Source: Thermocrispum agreste DSM 44070 (GTDB lineage Bacteria; Actinomycetota; Actinomycetes; Mycobacteriales; Pseudonocardiaceae). From it: a DNA stretch of 64,000 nucleotides. The notes below the pieces were generated by a model. That model saw only the letters and a list, made by a program, of their open reading frames with translations. It made no database searches and had not been told where the DNA came from. Made by a program: the position numbers and the translations under genes. Positions 8,756 to 17,128 of this stretch are shown piece after piece (the first letter of the stretch is position 1; every line of letters begins with the position of its first letter). The stretch is taken from positions 491,332-555,331 of the forward strand of contig NZ_KE386603.1 of the NCBI RefSeq assembly GCF_000427905.1, read 5' to 3'.

Positions 8756-8914
8756 GTGCCCGCGGATGACGCAGCGCTGACATGTGGCAGCCGGATCGCG
8801 AGTGTGCGCTGATGATGCAGCGCGGCTGAGCCGACGGCTGCTGAGCACCGTGCGCACCGATGGTGCGGCGGTCGTGTCCGTGGGCTGATCGCCGTGCGCG
8901 CCGACGACACAGCG
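8756..8914. repeat. Degenerate short direct repeats in a gene-less gap
   Basis: Four related segments of about 20 nt (GTGCGCACCGATGGTGCGGC and variants) start near 8756, 8804, 8850 and 8894, at 44-48-bp spacing. The whole gap 8530-8956 shows no gene; a GT-rich tract lies at 8640-8740. The similarity may partly reflect composition. Confidence 0.35.
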
Positions 8915-8956
8915 GCCGGGGCGATGCCGGCTCGCCGTCGGCGGCCGCGGGCCGGC

Positions 8957-9880
8957 CTACTTGCCCTGTTCCAGCAGGTGCAGCAGCAACGCCTGCTGCG
9001 CGTACAGGCGGTTCTCCGCCTGCTGGTAGATGATCGACCGCTCGCTGTCCACCAGGTCGGCGGAGATCTCGTAACCGGCGTGGATCGGCATGTCGTGCAT
9101 GATCCACGGGTCGGCTCCGCCGAGGTTCTGCCTGTTGAGCTGGTACGGGGTCATCACTTCGATCCGCCGGCGCTTCTCCTCCTCGTAGGCCGGGTCGGAA
9201 AAGAACTCCATGTCCACCCAGGTGTCGGTGTAGACGAAGTCGGCCTCGGCCGCGGCTTCGGCCAGACTCGCCCGTTCCTCGATCAGCCCGGTGCCCGCCG
9301 TGCGCTCCAGCACGCCCGCCGCCATCGCCTGCTCGTTGGCGATCGGGGTCACCAGCAGCAGCCGGACACCCAGCGCGGCGCACCCTTCGATCAGGCTGTT
9401 CGCCACGTTGTTGTGCACCCCGACATAGCACAGCGTGGTGCCTTCGAGCTTGCCGTTGACCTCGGCGATGGTAAGGAAGTCGGCCAGCGCCTGCGACGGG
9501 TGGTGCTGGTCGTCGCAGCCGTTGATCAGTGGCACCTGGCTGTTGTCGGCCATGGCCTTCAACGTGCGGTTCGAGCGCACCCTGGCCATGATGATGTCGC
9601 AGTTGCGCGAGACGTACTGGGTCTCGTACTCGACCGAGGTGATCGCGTAGTTGGTCTTGTGCCAGTCCAGCACCACCGAGTAGCCGCCCATGCGCGCGAT
9701 CGCTGCCTGGTACGACAGTGACGTCCGGGTCGAGGTCTTCTCGAACAGCAACACCAAGCCGCGACGGTGGGCCGCCGAGTGGTACTGCTCCGGATTCTCC
9801 TTGATCCGGCGCGCCAGCTGCAGGATGTGCTGCAGCTCGTCGGGGGTCAGGTCGCTCAGTTTCAGTACGTGCCTCGGCAT
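8957..9880 (-). CDS. Ornithine carbamoyltransferase-like protein with altered signature motifs
   Basis: A 307-aa member of the aspartate/ornithine carbamoyltransferase family. The carbamoyl-phosphate loop reads FEKTSTRTS where true OTCs have STRTR. The HPxQ motif is kept (DDQHHPSQALAD). The OTC HCLP motif is replaced by MHDMPIHAGYEI, lacking the catalytic-site Cys, and the SMG loop region reads TDTWVDMEFF. The C-terminal QAENRLYAQQALLLHLL is OTC-like. It probably carbamoylates an amine or amino acid other than ornithine, or is an OTC variant. ATG at 9880 is preceded by GAGGA. No arginine genes are adjacent. Confidence 0.8.
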   Translation of the reverse strand: MPRHVLKLSDLTPDELQHILQLARRIKENPEQYHSAAHRRGLVLLFEKTSTRTSLSYQAAIARMGGYSVVLDWHKTNYAITSVEYETQYVSRNCDIIMARVRSNRTLKAMADNSQVPLINGCDDQHHPSQALADFLTIAEVNGKLEGTTLCYVGVHNNVANSLIEGCAALGVRLLLVTPIANEQAMAAGVLERTAGTGLIEERASLAEAAAEADFVYTDTWVDMEFFSDPAYEEEKRRRIEVMTPYQLNRQNLGGADPWIMHDMPIHAGYEISADLVDSERSIIYQQAENRLYAQQALLLHLLEQGK

Positions 9881-10091
9881 GTCATCCTCGCGTAGACGGC
9901 TGAATCGGCGTTGCGCGCGGTTTGGGGCAACGACAAGCGTAAACGGGAAATCGCGTGGTCGTACAGCGGTTTGCCGGCCACCGTGGCGATCGGCACGCGT
10001 TCGGCCAGGCAGATCCGAGGCAGGAACACGAGCGAAGGCGCGGCAGCGTCGGAACTCCTCCGACCGGTGACGTGTGGTTGTGGGCCGGACG

Positions 10092-10136
10092 CGACACGGG
10101 GATCGGACGAACGGTCGTCGTCCGATCCCCGTGTCG
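10092..10136. terminator. Perfect 19-bp inverted repeat
   Basis: Bases 10092-10110 pair without mismatch with 10118-10136 around a 7-nt loop. On the minus strand it lies 40 bp after the SnoaL-like gene and upstream of the carbamoyltransferase gene, so it most likely terminates the former. There is no U tract. Confidence 0.7.
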
Positions 10137-10175
10137 TTCAAGCCGTGCCGGTGTGGTGGTGTGTCCTCCTGCGGA

Positions 10176-10574
10176 TCACTCGCCCCCGGCGAGCACCGGG
10201 GCCATGTCCGCGTACAGCCGCTGCTCGGTGAACCGGCCGTCGGAGGTGACGGAGGTGAACAGGCACGCGGGGATGCTCACCACGCGACCTCCCTTGAGGT
10301 GGTAGGTCACGCGCACCTCGGCCAGGGTGTCCGTACCGCCGTCGTCCTTGGCGGATTCGAACCACGTGACGACGGAGTGCTCGATCTTCTCGCACTGCGC
10401 CAGCACCGAGCCGAGCGCCGCCGCCGCGGTGTCCCGGCCGGTGATCGGCTCCTGGTTGCCGAAGGTGAATCTGATGTCGTCGGCCATGAACGACATCGCC
10501 TCGTCGAATTGTCCGGAGTCGACGAGGCGCATGAATTTCTCGACCTGCGATCGGGCGGCCGATGTGTCGGTCAT
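10176..10574 (-). CDS. SnoaL-like (NTF2-fold) protein
   Basis: Small 132-aa protein with the cone-shaped NTF2/SnoaL fold pattern: an N-terminal helix pair (SQVEKFMRLVDSGQFDEAMSFMADDIRFTF), a GRDTAAAALG segment and C-terminal beta strands (RLYADMAPVL). Family members are small-molecule isomerases, hydrolases or ligand binders; no substrate can be named. ATG at 10574 fits the family start, with upstream in-frame ATGs at 10592 and 10619 as alternatives. It stands alone, with a strong hairpin just downstream. Confidence 0.65.
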   Translation of the reverse strand: MTDTSAARSQVEKFMRLVDSGQFDEAMSFMADDIRFTFGNQEPITGRDTAAAALGSVLAQCEKIEHSVVTWFESAKDDGGTDTLAEVRVTYHLKGGRVVSIPACLFTSVTSDGRFTEQRLYADMAPVLAGGE

Positions 10575-10810
10575 GCGTTGCAACCCCCACATAGACGGAA
10601 TCGGAAATGGTGGGCCCATAGATTACCGACGGGTGTGGCGCCGGATACACCGCCTCCTCGTGAACGAACCTGGCCGTTCGGGCGAATCGTGAGGCGGTAT
10701 TGACTGCGTTCCGTGATCACCAAGGGAAAGGCCCGCATCGATTCGGTGGCTGTTCCGAAGCAGTGCGCTCGTGCGTGTGAATCAGGCCAACGCGGTCATG
10801 GCCTCCCAGC

Positions 10811-10990
10811 CGCGGTCGGCCACTTCCGGCTTGGCGCACGTTCCGCTGTCGCCGGTGTCCCGGTGGAGCAGTGGCTCGCTGTTGCTGTCTTGTCGACTGT
10901 CGCGGTTGGCCACTTCCGGTTCGGTGCACGTTCCGCTGTCGCCGGTGTCCCGGTAGAGCAGCAGCTCGCCCCTGCCGTCTTGCTGACTGA
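10811..10990. repeat. 90-bp tandem duplication
   Basis: CGCGGTTGGCCACTTCCGG recurs exactly 90 bp after CGCGGTCGGCCACTTCCGG (10811 and 10901). The units are highly similar through TTCCGCTGTCGCCGGTGTCC and GGAGCA/AGAGCA. The period is a multiple of three, but no frame through it has good codon bias or a recognisable product. The surrounding gap 10575-11088 shows no other gene. Confidence 0.7.
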
Positions 10991-11088
10991 CGCCGGGGGA
11001 GCAGAGTCTCGTCACCCACGGCGCAGCCGCCTGCTCTGGTCACTGCCACGGGGCGCCGGTCCATGCTCACTGGGCCACCCGCACGACG

Positions 11089-12162
11089 CTAGGACTGGTC
11101 CGCCGGTGCGGTGCTGCCGCGCCTGTCGCCGCTGTCGCCCGTGGTGGGCGGGAGCATCTTCGAGTCGGGCGTGGCTCGATAGGCGTCCAATGCGGACAGG
11201 CCCGGCCGGAATCGCGTGCTGACCAGTTCGCTGACCAGCTGCCACATGGCCCGCTCGTCCTCGAGCTTCGTCGGCAGGGACAGCCCGAGGGAAGTGGCCA
11301 GCGGCAGGCGGCCAAGATTCACCATGGCGCGCACGGCGCCCGCCCATTCGTCGGTGGCGACGACGGCGAGCCGGTACCAGATCGCGGCGAGCACCGGCAG
11401 GACGAGCAGGGCGGGCACCGCAAGCCACGGGCGATCGACGGCGCCGACGGCCAGTGAGACGGCGATCGCCACGGTCACCAGCAAGTGCCCGTAGAGCAGG
11501 CTGACGAAGAAGTCGACGCTCATCCTGGCGTCGTCGGTCTGCTTGCGAGCCGGCTCGTCGACGGCGGCGTTCAATTCGTGCCACAACACCTGCGAATCCA
11601 GCCGGAACCGGTCGTAGCCGTATTCCTCGAAGCGCCGGATGGCGTTGCCCAGCCTGGTCGGGGCTACCTGCTGGTCGTCGACCGGGTAGCGGTACAGCCG
11701 CTCTTCGAGCAGGGCGAGCCACACCGCGCCCTTGCGGATGTCGGTGTCCACATAGCGGCGGGTGACCGGGTGCGCGCGGAATTCCGCCAGGGCGGACCGT
11801 TCCGTGTCGGTCAGCACCCCGGCGCGTTCCTTGGCGACGAGTGATGCAGCGTCGAGGCGGTTGCGCAGCAGGTGCTTTTCCGCCAAGTGGCGACGGCGGC
11901 CCGCTTGCGCCAGCCGCTCCGGCCAGCCCAGGTAGCCCTCGAGCACGCGGTACAGCGGCGTCTGCAGCGCGGCCAGGACCAGCCCGAGCACGGCGGTGGC
12001 GATCAGCACGAACAGCGCGGCCCTCGGGGCGTCGACACCGAGCCCGGTCAGCTCGGGCGCCGCGACGAAACCGAAGATCAGCACGTTGATCAGGCTGGGC
12101 AGGATCCAGCCGACCAGCAGCGCGCGCCCGCCACCGAGGGCTCCCTGCAGGATTCCGGTCAC
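11089..12162 (-). CDS. Polytopic membrane protein of unknown function
   Basis: 357-aa protein with two N-terminal transmembrane helices (about residues 12-70), a long charged cytosolic middle (WPERLAQAGRRRHLAEKHLL to NAAVDEPARKQTDD), two further helices (about 225-275) and a soluble tail. I do not recognise a named family. The GTG start lies 4 bp after the stop of the proline-rich gene, so the two are almost certainly co-transcribed and perhaps translationally coupled. The pairing of a soluble Pro-rich protein with a membrane protein suggests a membrane-associated assembly, but the role is unknown. Confidence 0.65.
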   Translation of the reverse strand: MTGILQGALGGGRALLVGWILPSLINVLIFGFVAAPELTGLGVDAPRAALFVLIATAVLGLVLAALQTPLYRVLEGYLGWPERLAQAGRRRHLAEKHLLRNRLDAASLVAKERAGVLTDTERSALAEFRAHPVTRRYVDTDIRKGAVWLALLEERLYRYPVDDQQVAPTRLGNAIRRFEEYGYDRFRLDSQVLWHELNAAVDEPARKQTDDARMSVDFFVSLLYGHLLVTVAIAVSLAVGAVDRPWLAVPALLVLPVLAAIWYRLAVVATDEWAGAVRAMVNLGRLPLATSLGLSLPTKLEDERAMWQLVSELVSTRFRPGLSALDAYRATPDSKMLPPTTGDSGDRRGSTAPADQS

Positions 12163-12166
12163 GCGG

Positions 12167-12991
12167 CTACCTCACGTTCCCTCTCTTGCGGCGGAACAGC
12201 CTGCGATACCACGGCTCGCGCAGATCGGGGTACGGGCGGGGAACGTCGCCACGTGCGCCCTGCGGATGCGCCTCCGCCGATCCGGCCATGCGCAGCGCCG
12301 GCCCGGGCGGTTGGTCTCCGACCCAGGCGGGTGGGTCTGGCGGTGGTGCGGACGGCGGGGGCACTGCGCCGTCGGCTTCAGACTGGTCCGGTACCCGCGG
12401 AGTCGCCAGAGCCGGTCCCGGCGGGACGTCGGTGGCCCCGTCCCCAGGACGCCGGTCGACTCCACCTTGCTGGTCCGACCCACGGAAAGCCGGCCCGGAC
12501 ACACCGCCGGGCATCGGCGGTGTGTCCGGCGAAGCAAGGCCGGAAGCGCCGAGCGGTGGCCCTGGCGGAACCCCCCGGGGCGCCGGGGGACGGGTGGTGC
12601 GGGGGCCGACCGGAGGCGGCGGATCCGAAGCTTGAAGAGAGGGACCCGGTGGGGGAACCTCGTGCTTTTGCGACGGTGGCCGTGGGTCCTGCCCGGAACC
12701 AAGGACGGAGGTGTCGTCGGATGTCTCCGCCGCGCCGTCCGCCCGGTCAGGTGGGGGTGCCAAGCCTTCCGGTTCGGGTGGAGGCGGGATGGTGAGCGCG
12801 GGGCCGGGCGACCGCGCCTGTTCCTCGGCCAGAAACTGCAGGAGCTCACGCGCGTCGGGCCTCGCATCCTGCGGGGAATCGCCGGACGCTTGGTCCGTCC
12901 CGGTGACGTCCTGCGCAGCGTCCTCCCCGGTTCGGCTGCTCCCCGCGGCCGGCTTCTCGTCCGTGCTGTCGGCTCGACTGCCCTCCTCCAT
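12167..12991 (-). CDS. Proline-rich protein with repeated PPGPAL-like motifs
   Basis: About 274-aa low-complexity protein without signal peptide or membrane helix. A short helical segment (DARELLQFLAEEQARSPGPA) is followed by about 170 residues of Pro-rich sequence with recurring PPGP[A/S/P][L/F] motifs: SPGPAL, PPPGPSL, PPGPPL, VSGPAF, PPGPAL, PPGPAL. The tail is basic and aromatic (YPDLREPWYRRLFRRKRG). ATG at 12991 is preferred because codon bias falls off upstream; an ATG at 13051 is possible. It forms an operon with the membrane protein gene 4 bp downstream. Function unknown. Confidence 0.55.
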   Translation of the reverse strand: MEEGSRADSTDEKPAAGSSRTGEDAAQDVTGTDQASGDSPQDARPDARELLQFLAEEQARSPGPALTIPPPPEPEGLAPPPDRADGAAETSDDTSVLGSGQDPRPPSQKHEVPPPGPSLQASDPPPPVGPRTTRPPAPRGVPPGPPLGASGLASPDTPPMPGGVSGPAFRGSDQQGGVDRRPGDGATDVPPGPALATPRVPDQSEADGAVPPPSAPPPDPPAWVGDQPPGPALRMAGSAEAHPQGARGDVPRPYPDLREPWYRRLFRRKRGNVR

Positions 12992-13092
12992 GAGTGCAGA
13001 CCGTACCGGCCGCGCCCCACCCGCCGCGGAAAACGAGGATGCGTCATGCATTTTTCGCAGTCAGCGGGCCTTCCCGGCGGTCTCGTGGTGAT

Positions 13093-13257
13093 TCATCGGT
13101 GGCTGTCCCGCTGGCGTCCGGCCTCCGGCGGCAGTTCGTTCAGCACGTAATGCACCAGCTCGTGCGATACGGCCAGCGTGGTGGCCTTGTGGCCCCCCAC
13201 GACGGAATCGGTCGCCTCGGCCAGCGGCAGGTGACGGCGAGTGTGCTGGGCGGTCAT
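13093..13257 (-). CDS. 54-aa hypothetical protein downstream of the NirK-like gene
   Basis: A short reading frame encodes MTAQHTRRHLPLAEATDSVV... and ends EAGRQRDSHR. It has strong GC3 bias and a good ribosome site, GGAGAAG, 8 nt before its ATG on the minus strand. It starts 128 bp after the end of the NirK-like gene in the same direction and may belong to that transcript. The sequence is helical and His-containing (AVSHELVHYVLNEL). I do not recognise the family. Confidence 0.5.
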   Translation of the reverse strand: MTAQHTRRHLPLAEATDSVVGGHKATTLAVSHELVHYVLNELPPEAGRQRDSHR

Positions 13258-13385
13258 GGTCGGCTCTTCTCCGGCATTCGGTCATCGTCCGCCGATACAG
13301 AGGGCCGGCGGCATCCAGCGGCCTACGTATTTCCAGCCGGATGTGCCGGGGCCGAGAGGGTGCGAACGGCCGAGGTGGTGCCTGG

Positions 13386-15998
13386 CTACTTGGTGACGCG
13401 GATGATCCCGCGCGCGCCACGCTCCGCGTCGGACATGACGTGGTCGACGACGGGGTAGTGGCCCGCTTCCGGGAAGGTGAGCTCGACGAAACCGCCCTGG
13501 GCGGGCAGCAGGGGAAGAACCTGGGCTCCGGTGCCGGTCGCCGGTGCCGACGGCGAACCGACCAGCCACCGGCCCTCACTCCACACCCGGTCGAACTGCC
13601 CGCCCACGACATGGAAGGACAGCGGCCGGTTGGGGCCTGCGTCGAGCACCCACAGCCGCACTCGCTCGCCGACTTTCGCGGTCAGGGGCCGGTGGGCGTA
13701 CTGGTGCGGGTACCCGTTGAAGACCACGGCGTCCGGCTTGCCTTCCTGGATGGCAGCCACGTCCGGGGTGCCGCCCTGCGGGCCGAAGTACATCTCCGAC
13801 TGCACCAGCACATAGGAGCGGTCGACGGGTGGCAGGTCCGGTGGCTCGATGACGACCGCGCCGAACAGCCCGGCCGCGATGTGGGTGGACATGGGTTCGG
13901 TCGAGCAGTGGTACATCCACACCCCGGCGCGTTCGGCGGTGAACGTGTAGGTCAGCGACTCGCCGGGGGGAATGGTGCGCATGGGGCGGTCCGGTGCGAG
14001 TGCCCCGGCGTGGAAGTCGATCGAGTGCCCGATCGTCCCGTCGTTGACCAGGGTGATCTCGAAGCGGTCGCCGACCCGGCCGCGCAGGATCGGCCCCGGG
14101 ACGGTGCCGTTGTAGGTCCAGACGGTTTGCCGGACCCCCGGCGCGACTTCCCGCTCGGTCTCGGTGATCACCAACCGCACCCGATGGACGCGACCAGGCG
14201 GCAAGGCCGGGAGGCGTGCGTCTCGCGCGCGGAAGTCCTCCGGCGGCGTCGCGCTCGGGTCGACCGTGGCGCGCGGACCGCCGTTGCCGCTTCCGGTGTG
14301 CTTGCCGGTGCCATGGGCACCGCCGGGCGACGTCGTGCCGTGCTGCATGCCGGTGACCCGGATGGTCAGCACCATGCCCATCTGGCGGTGCCCCGCCACC
14401 GAGCACCATCCCTCGATGTCCCGGCCGGCCACGCCGACGTCGACGACGGCCGTTTCCCCGGGAGCCAGCCTCCCCGACTTGGCCCCGGTGTCCAGTACCA
14501 AGTCGTGCACGTCGCCTGCCGAGGCGTTCCGCACGGTGATGACCAGGCGGTCGCCCGCCGGGACCTCGATCGTGTCCGGCGTGAAGCGCATTCCGGCCGC
14601 CTTGACTTCGACGGTGGTCGTGTGGCCGGTCGGCGGGACGCCGTTGGCGGCGGACGTGACCGGGCCGTCCAACGCGGCCGGGTCGAGCGCGACACCGGTG
14701 GCGGCGGCGACCAGCACCGCGGCCAACCCGGCGATGGCGACCCCGCTCCGCCGGGTGGATGCCCGAACCGGTTCGACCGGCCGGGCAGGCACCACGTCGT
14801 CCCGCGCCGCCGCCCTGGCCAGGCGGGAAGCCCGTATGGCGGCGAACAGGATCGGGACGAAACTCACCAAGGCGCCCAGCACCAGCATGGACACCACGAC
14901 GCGGATCAGGCTGGGTACCGGCAACGCGCAGACGATCGTGCCCACGTTGGTCATGGCCAGGCGCGCTGGGCCACCCGTGTCGACCACCCGGTTCGCGGCG
15001 CGTACCGGGGAAGGCCCGCCGCCGAGCACGACCGGGACCAGATACGACAACGCACCGATCAGGATCTGCGCGACGAAGCCGACCGCCAGCAGCGGCGTCA
15101 CCTCGCCGATGAGCGCGTCCAGCTCGGCGAACCCGGTGGCGGCGGCTCCCACCGTCACCACCACCAAGCACCCCGCCAGCCAGCAGACCGCGCACAGGAT
15201 GGACCACGCGGCGAACGACGATGGCGGCTTCACCCGTGCCGACCGGATCGCAGGCAGCGCGAGCACGGTGATCCCGGACAGGTAGCCGAGCAGGCCCACG
15301 ACGATTGCGGGACGCCAGCCGGCTAGCGCGCCGCCGACGAGAACACCGATGGCGGCGATCAGCACCGGGAGCGCGCGTCGTGCCGCTTGCTCGGCGCCCG
15401 CGCCGATCCGGGTGCGCAAGACCGTCGGCCACAAGGTGACCAGGGTGCCGAGCACGGTGAGCCCGAGGAAACCGAGTACGTTCACCGCGATGTGCGCCAG
15501 GCGCAGCCGCTCGTGCAGGACACCTCCGTCGTCATAGGCCATCCACGTGCCGAGGACGGCACCGGCTGGCAGCAGCAGTCCCGCGGCGACGTAGTACCGG
15601 ACGGTCGGGGCGAACCGATTGCCCAGCGCCCGGCGGATCTGGCGGGCGAGCAGAACGGCGTGCCACACCACCGCGGTCACGACCAGCGACACGCCGGCAG
15701 CGGTGAGCGGCCACACGCCGCTGAGCATGCCGACGACAAGGACCGCGACACCGCCGTTGAACAGAATCAGCCGGGCGGTCTGTTCGCGCCGCGGGGTCGG
15801 CGGGCGGCGCAGCAGCGTGTCGGCGAAGTAGCGGCTCCACACCAGAACGGCGTGTCCCGCGGCACCCAGCACCAGCAGGTGGATCATCAGCCAGCGCGGC
15901 TCCGGGACGAACGGGTGCACCAGGGTGGCCACCGCCGCCATGACCAGCCAGCCGACGGTCGGCAGATCCCGCATCGGCCAGAACCCACGCACCGTCAT
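13386..15998 (-). CDS. Membrane-anchored NirK-like multicopper protein with extra cupredoxin domain
   Basis: 870-aa fusion. Residues 1 to about 445 are a polytopic membrane region. Residues about 458-551 are a cupredoxin with a full type-1 copper set (His in VHDLV; Cys, His and Met in CSVAGHRQMGM). Residues about 600-870 are a two-domain copper nitrite reductase-like module: GHSIDFHAG supplies the type-1 and type-2 His and the catalytic-type Asp, MYHCSTEPMSTH the Cys/His pair, and LSFHVVGG a type-2 His. Two departures from NirK are visible: HIAAGL has Leu where the axial Met is expected, and PDAVVFNG lacks the His of the NirK T-H-V-V-F-N-G motif. So nitrite reduction is plausible but not assured. 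It starts within the stop of the upstream membrane gene (ATGA). Confidence 0.8.
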   Translation of the reverse strand: MTVRGFWPMRDLPTVGWLVMAAVATLVHPFVPEPRWLMIHLLVLGAAGHAVLVWSRYFADTLLRRPPTPRREQTARLILFNGGVAVLVVGMLSGVWPLTAAGVSLVVTAVVWHAVLLARQIRRALGNRFAPTVRYYVAAGLLLPAGAVLGTWMAYDDGGVLHERLRLAHIAVNVLGFLGLTVLGTLVTLWPTVLRTRIGAGAEQAARRALPVLIAAIGVLVGGALAGWRPAIVVGLLGYLSGITVLALPAIRSARVKPPSSFAAWSILCAVCWLAGCLVVVTVGAAATGFAELDALIGEVTPLLAVGFVAQILIGALSYLVPVVLGGGPSPVRAANRVVDTGGPARLAMTNVGTIVCALPVPSLIRVVVSMLVLGALVSFVPILFAAIRASRLARAAARDDVVPARPVEPVRASTRRSGVAIAGLAAVLVAAATGVALDPAALDGPVTSAANGVPPTGHTTTVEVKAAGMRFTPDTIEVPAGDRLVITVRNASAGDVHDLVLDTGAKSGRLAPGETAVVDVGVAGRDIEGWCSVAGHRQMGMVLTIRVTGMQHGTTSPGGAHGTGKHTGSGNGGPRATVDPSATPPEDFRARDARLPALPPGRVHRVRLVITETEREVAPGVRQTVWTYNGTVPGPILRGRVGDRFEITLVNDGTIGHSIDFHAGALAPDRPMRTIPPGESLTYTFTAERAGVWMYHCSTEPMSTHIAAGLFGAVVIEPPDLPPVDRSYVLVQSEMYFGPQGGTPDVAAIQEGKPDAVVFNGYPHQYAHRPLTAKVGERVRLWVLDAGPNRPLSFHVVGGQFDRVWSEGRWLVGSPSAPATGTGAQVLPLLPAQGGFVELTFPEAGHYPVVDHVMSDAERGARGIIRVTK

Positions 15999-17128
15999 GC
16001 CGCACCTCGTTTCGTGCCGCCGCGAAGAACCGACCACGCGACCACGGCGAGGAAGCCGACCAAGGACAGCACGGTGACCACCCCGCCGGCCTGCCAGGCG
16101 AGCCTGATCCCGAGGGCGTCACCGAGCCACAGCCGCACCACCAGCCCGCCGTGCAGAAGGAGCAACGGCAGATACATGCCGCGATGAAACGGCAGCGGGA
16201 TCCTCGCCACCGCGGGCAGGACGACCGGCGCGTGGGCCATCACCATCGACATGGCGAACCCGAGGAACACGGCGTGTGCCGTGGCGTCACGGAGTGCTTC
16301 GGCCAGGGCGTCGGACACCGTGGACCGGCCCGCCACCAGCCACAGCCCGGCGGCCACCGCCAGCCACGCCTGACCGGCGAGCATGGCCAGGGCCATGAAA
16401 CGGGCCGGTCCCCGGGCACGCACGGTGCGGCGGGCGACGTCGTGCCGGATCAGCCACACCGCCACACCGGCGAGGGCGATGCCGAAGCAGAACGTGAAGA
16501 CGGGCCACAGCAGGGCGATCAGGGCACCACAGGCCACGGCTGCGGCCCCGAGCACCAGCATGCGGCCCGCCTGCGGCGGCATGTGCAGTGCGGCCAGCTC
16601 GAGCCGTTCCCCGGCGATGGTGAGCACCAGGAAACCGGCCAGCCACGGCACCAGTTGCCCGACGGGTACGCCGCCGAGCAAGCAGATCGCTGCGCCGAGC
16701 GCGAGCACCGCGCCGAGGCCCTGCACCTCGACCGCTTGGTCGTGGCGGCGCTGCCACAGCACGACGTAGACGGCGACCAGCACCGCTGCGCCGAGCACGA
16801 GCAGGAGCGCACCCGCGTCTCGGGCGTGCGGCGCGAGCATGAGCAGAGCACCCGTGGACAGGAGTGCAGGGGCGCAGAACGCGGCACGTCTGCGGGCCGC
16901 GACGGCGCGTTCGAGCGCGATGAGGGTGCCGACGAACCCCACGGTCATGAGCACTCCGTGCGCTTCGGCCGTGCCTTCGCCCGGAATGGGAGACCACACA
17001 CCGAGCAAGGACAGCGCCCCGTCGAGACCGGTGAACAAGGCGGCTGCGGCAGGAATCGCGAACAACGCTCGCCTGGCTGGCCGGGCGAGCCCGGTGCCCG
17101 GTGGCGGCGTGACGGTCTCCGCGGTCAT
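15995..17128 (-). CDS. Polytopic membrane protein, possibly NnrS-like
   Basis: 377-aa integral membrane protein with about 11-12 hydrophobic segments and several buried His residues (AEAHGVLMTVGFVG, RLELAALHMPPQ, TAHAVFLGFAMSMVMAHAPVV). The pattern of conserved His in helices followed by G-F recalls NnrS, a haem/copper membrane protein linked to nitric oxide metabolism, but the similarity is by eye only. It overlaps the regulator upstream and the NirK-like gene downstream by ATGA, so all three are translated together. That context is the main support for a role in nitrite/NO chemistry. Confidence 0.6.
   Translation of the reverse strand: MTAETVTPPPGTGLARPARRALFAIPAAAALFTGLDGALSLLGVWSPIPGEGTAEAHGVLMTVGFVGTLIALERAVAARRRAAFCAPALLSTGALLMLAPHARDAGALLLVLGAAVLVAVYVVLWQRRHDQAVEVQGLGAVLALGAAICLLGGVPVGQLVPWLAGFLVLTIAGERLELAALHMPPQAGRMLVLGAAAVACGALIALLWPVFTFCFGIALAGVAVWLIRHDVARRTVRARGPARFMALAMLAGQAWLAVAAGLWLVAGRSTVSDALAEALRDATAHAVFLGFAMSMVMAHAPVVLPAVARIPLPFHRGMYLPLLLLHGGLVVRLWLGDALGIRLAWQAGGVVTVLSLVGFLAVVAWSVLRGGTKRGAA

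Noticed and set aside
8495-8857. 120-codon minus-strand frame in the gap after the M23 gene
   Set aside because: Low-complexity Arg/Ser/Pro translation without a ribosome site; it comes from GC-rich noncoding DNA.
10713-11222. Plus-strand frame across the 90-bp tandem repeat
   Set aside because: No coding bias, and it runs into the antisense of the membrane protein gene; the repeat is real but not evidently protein coding.
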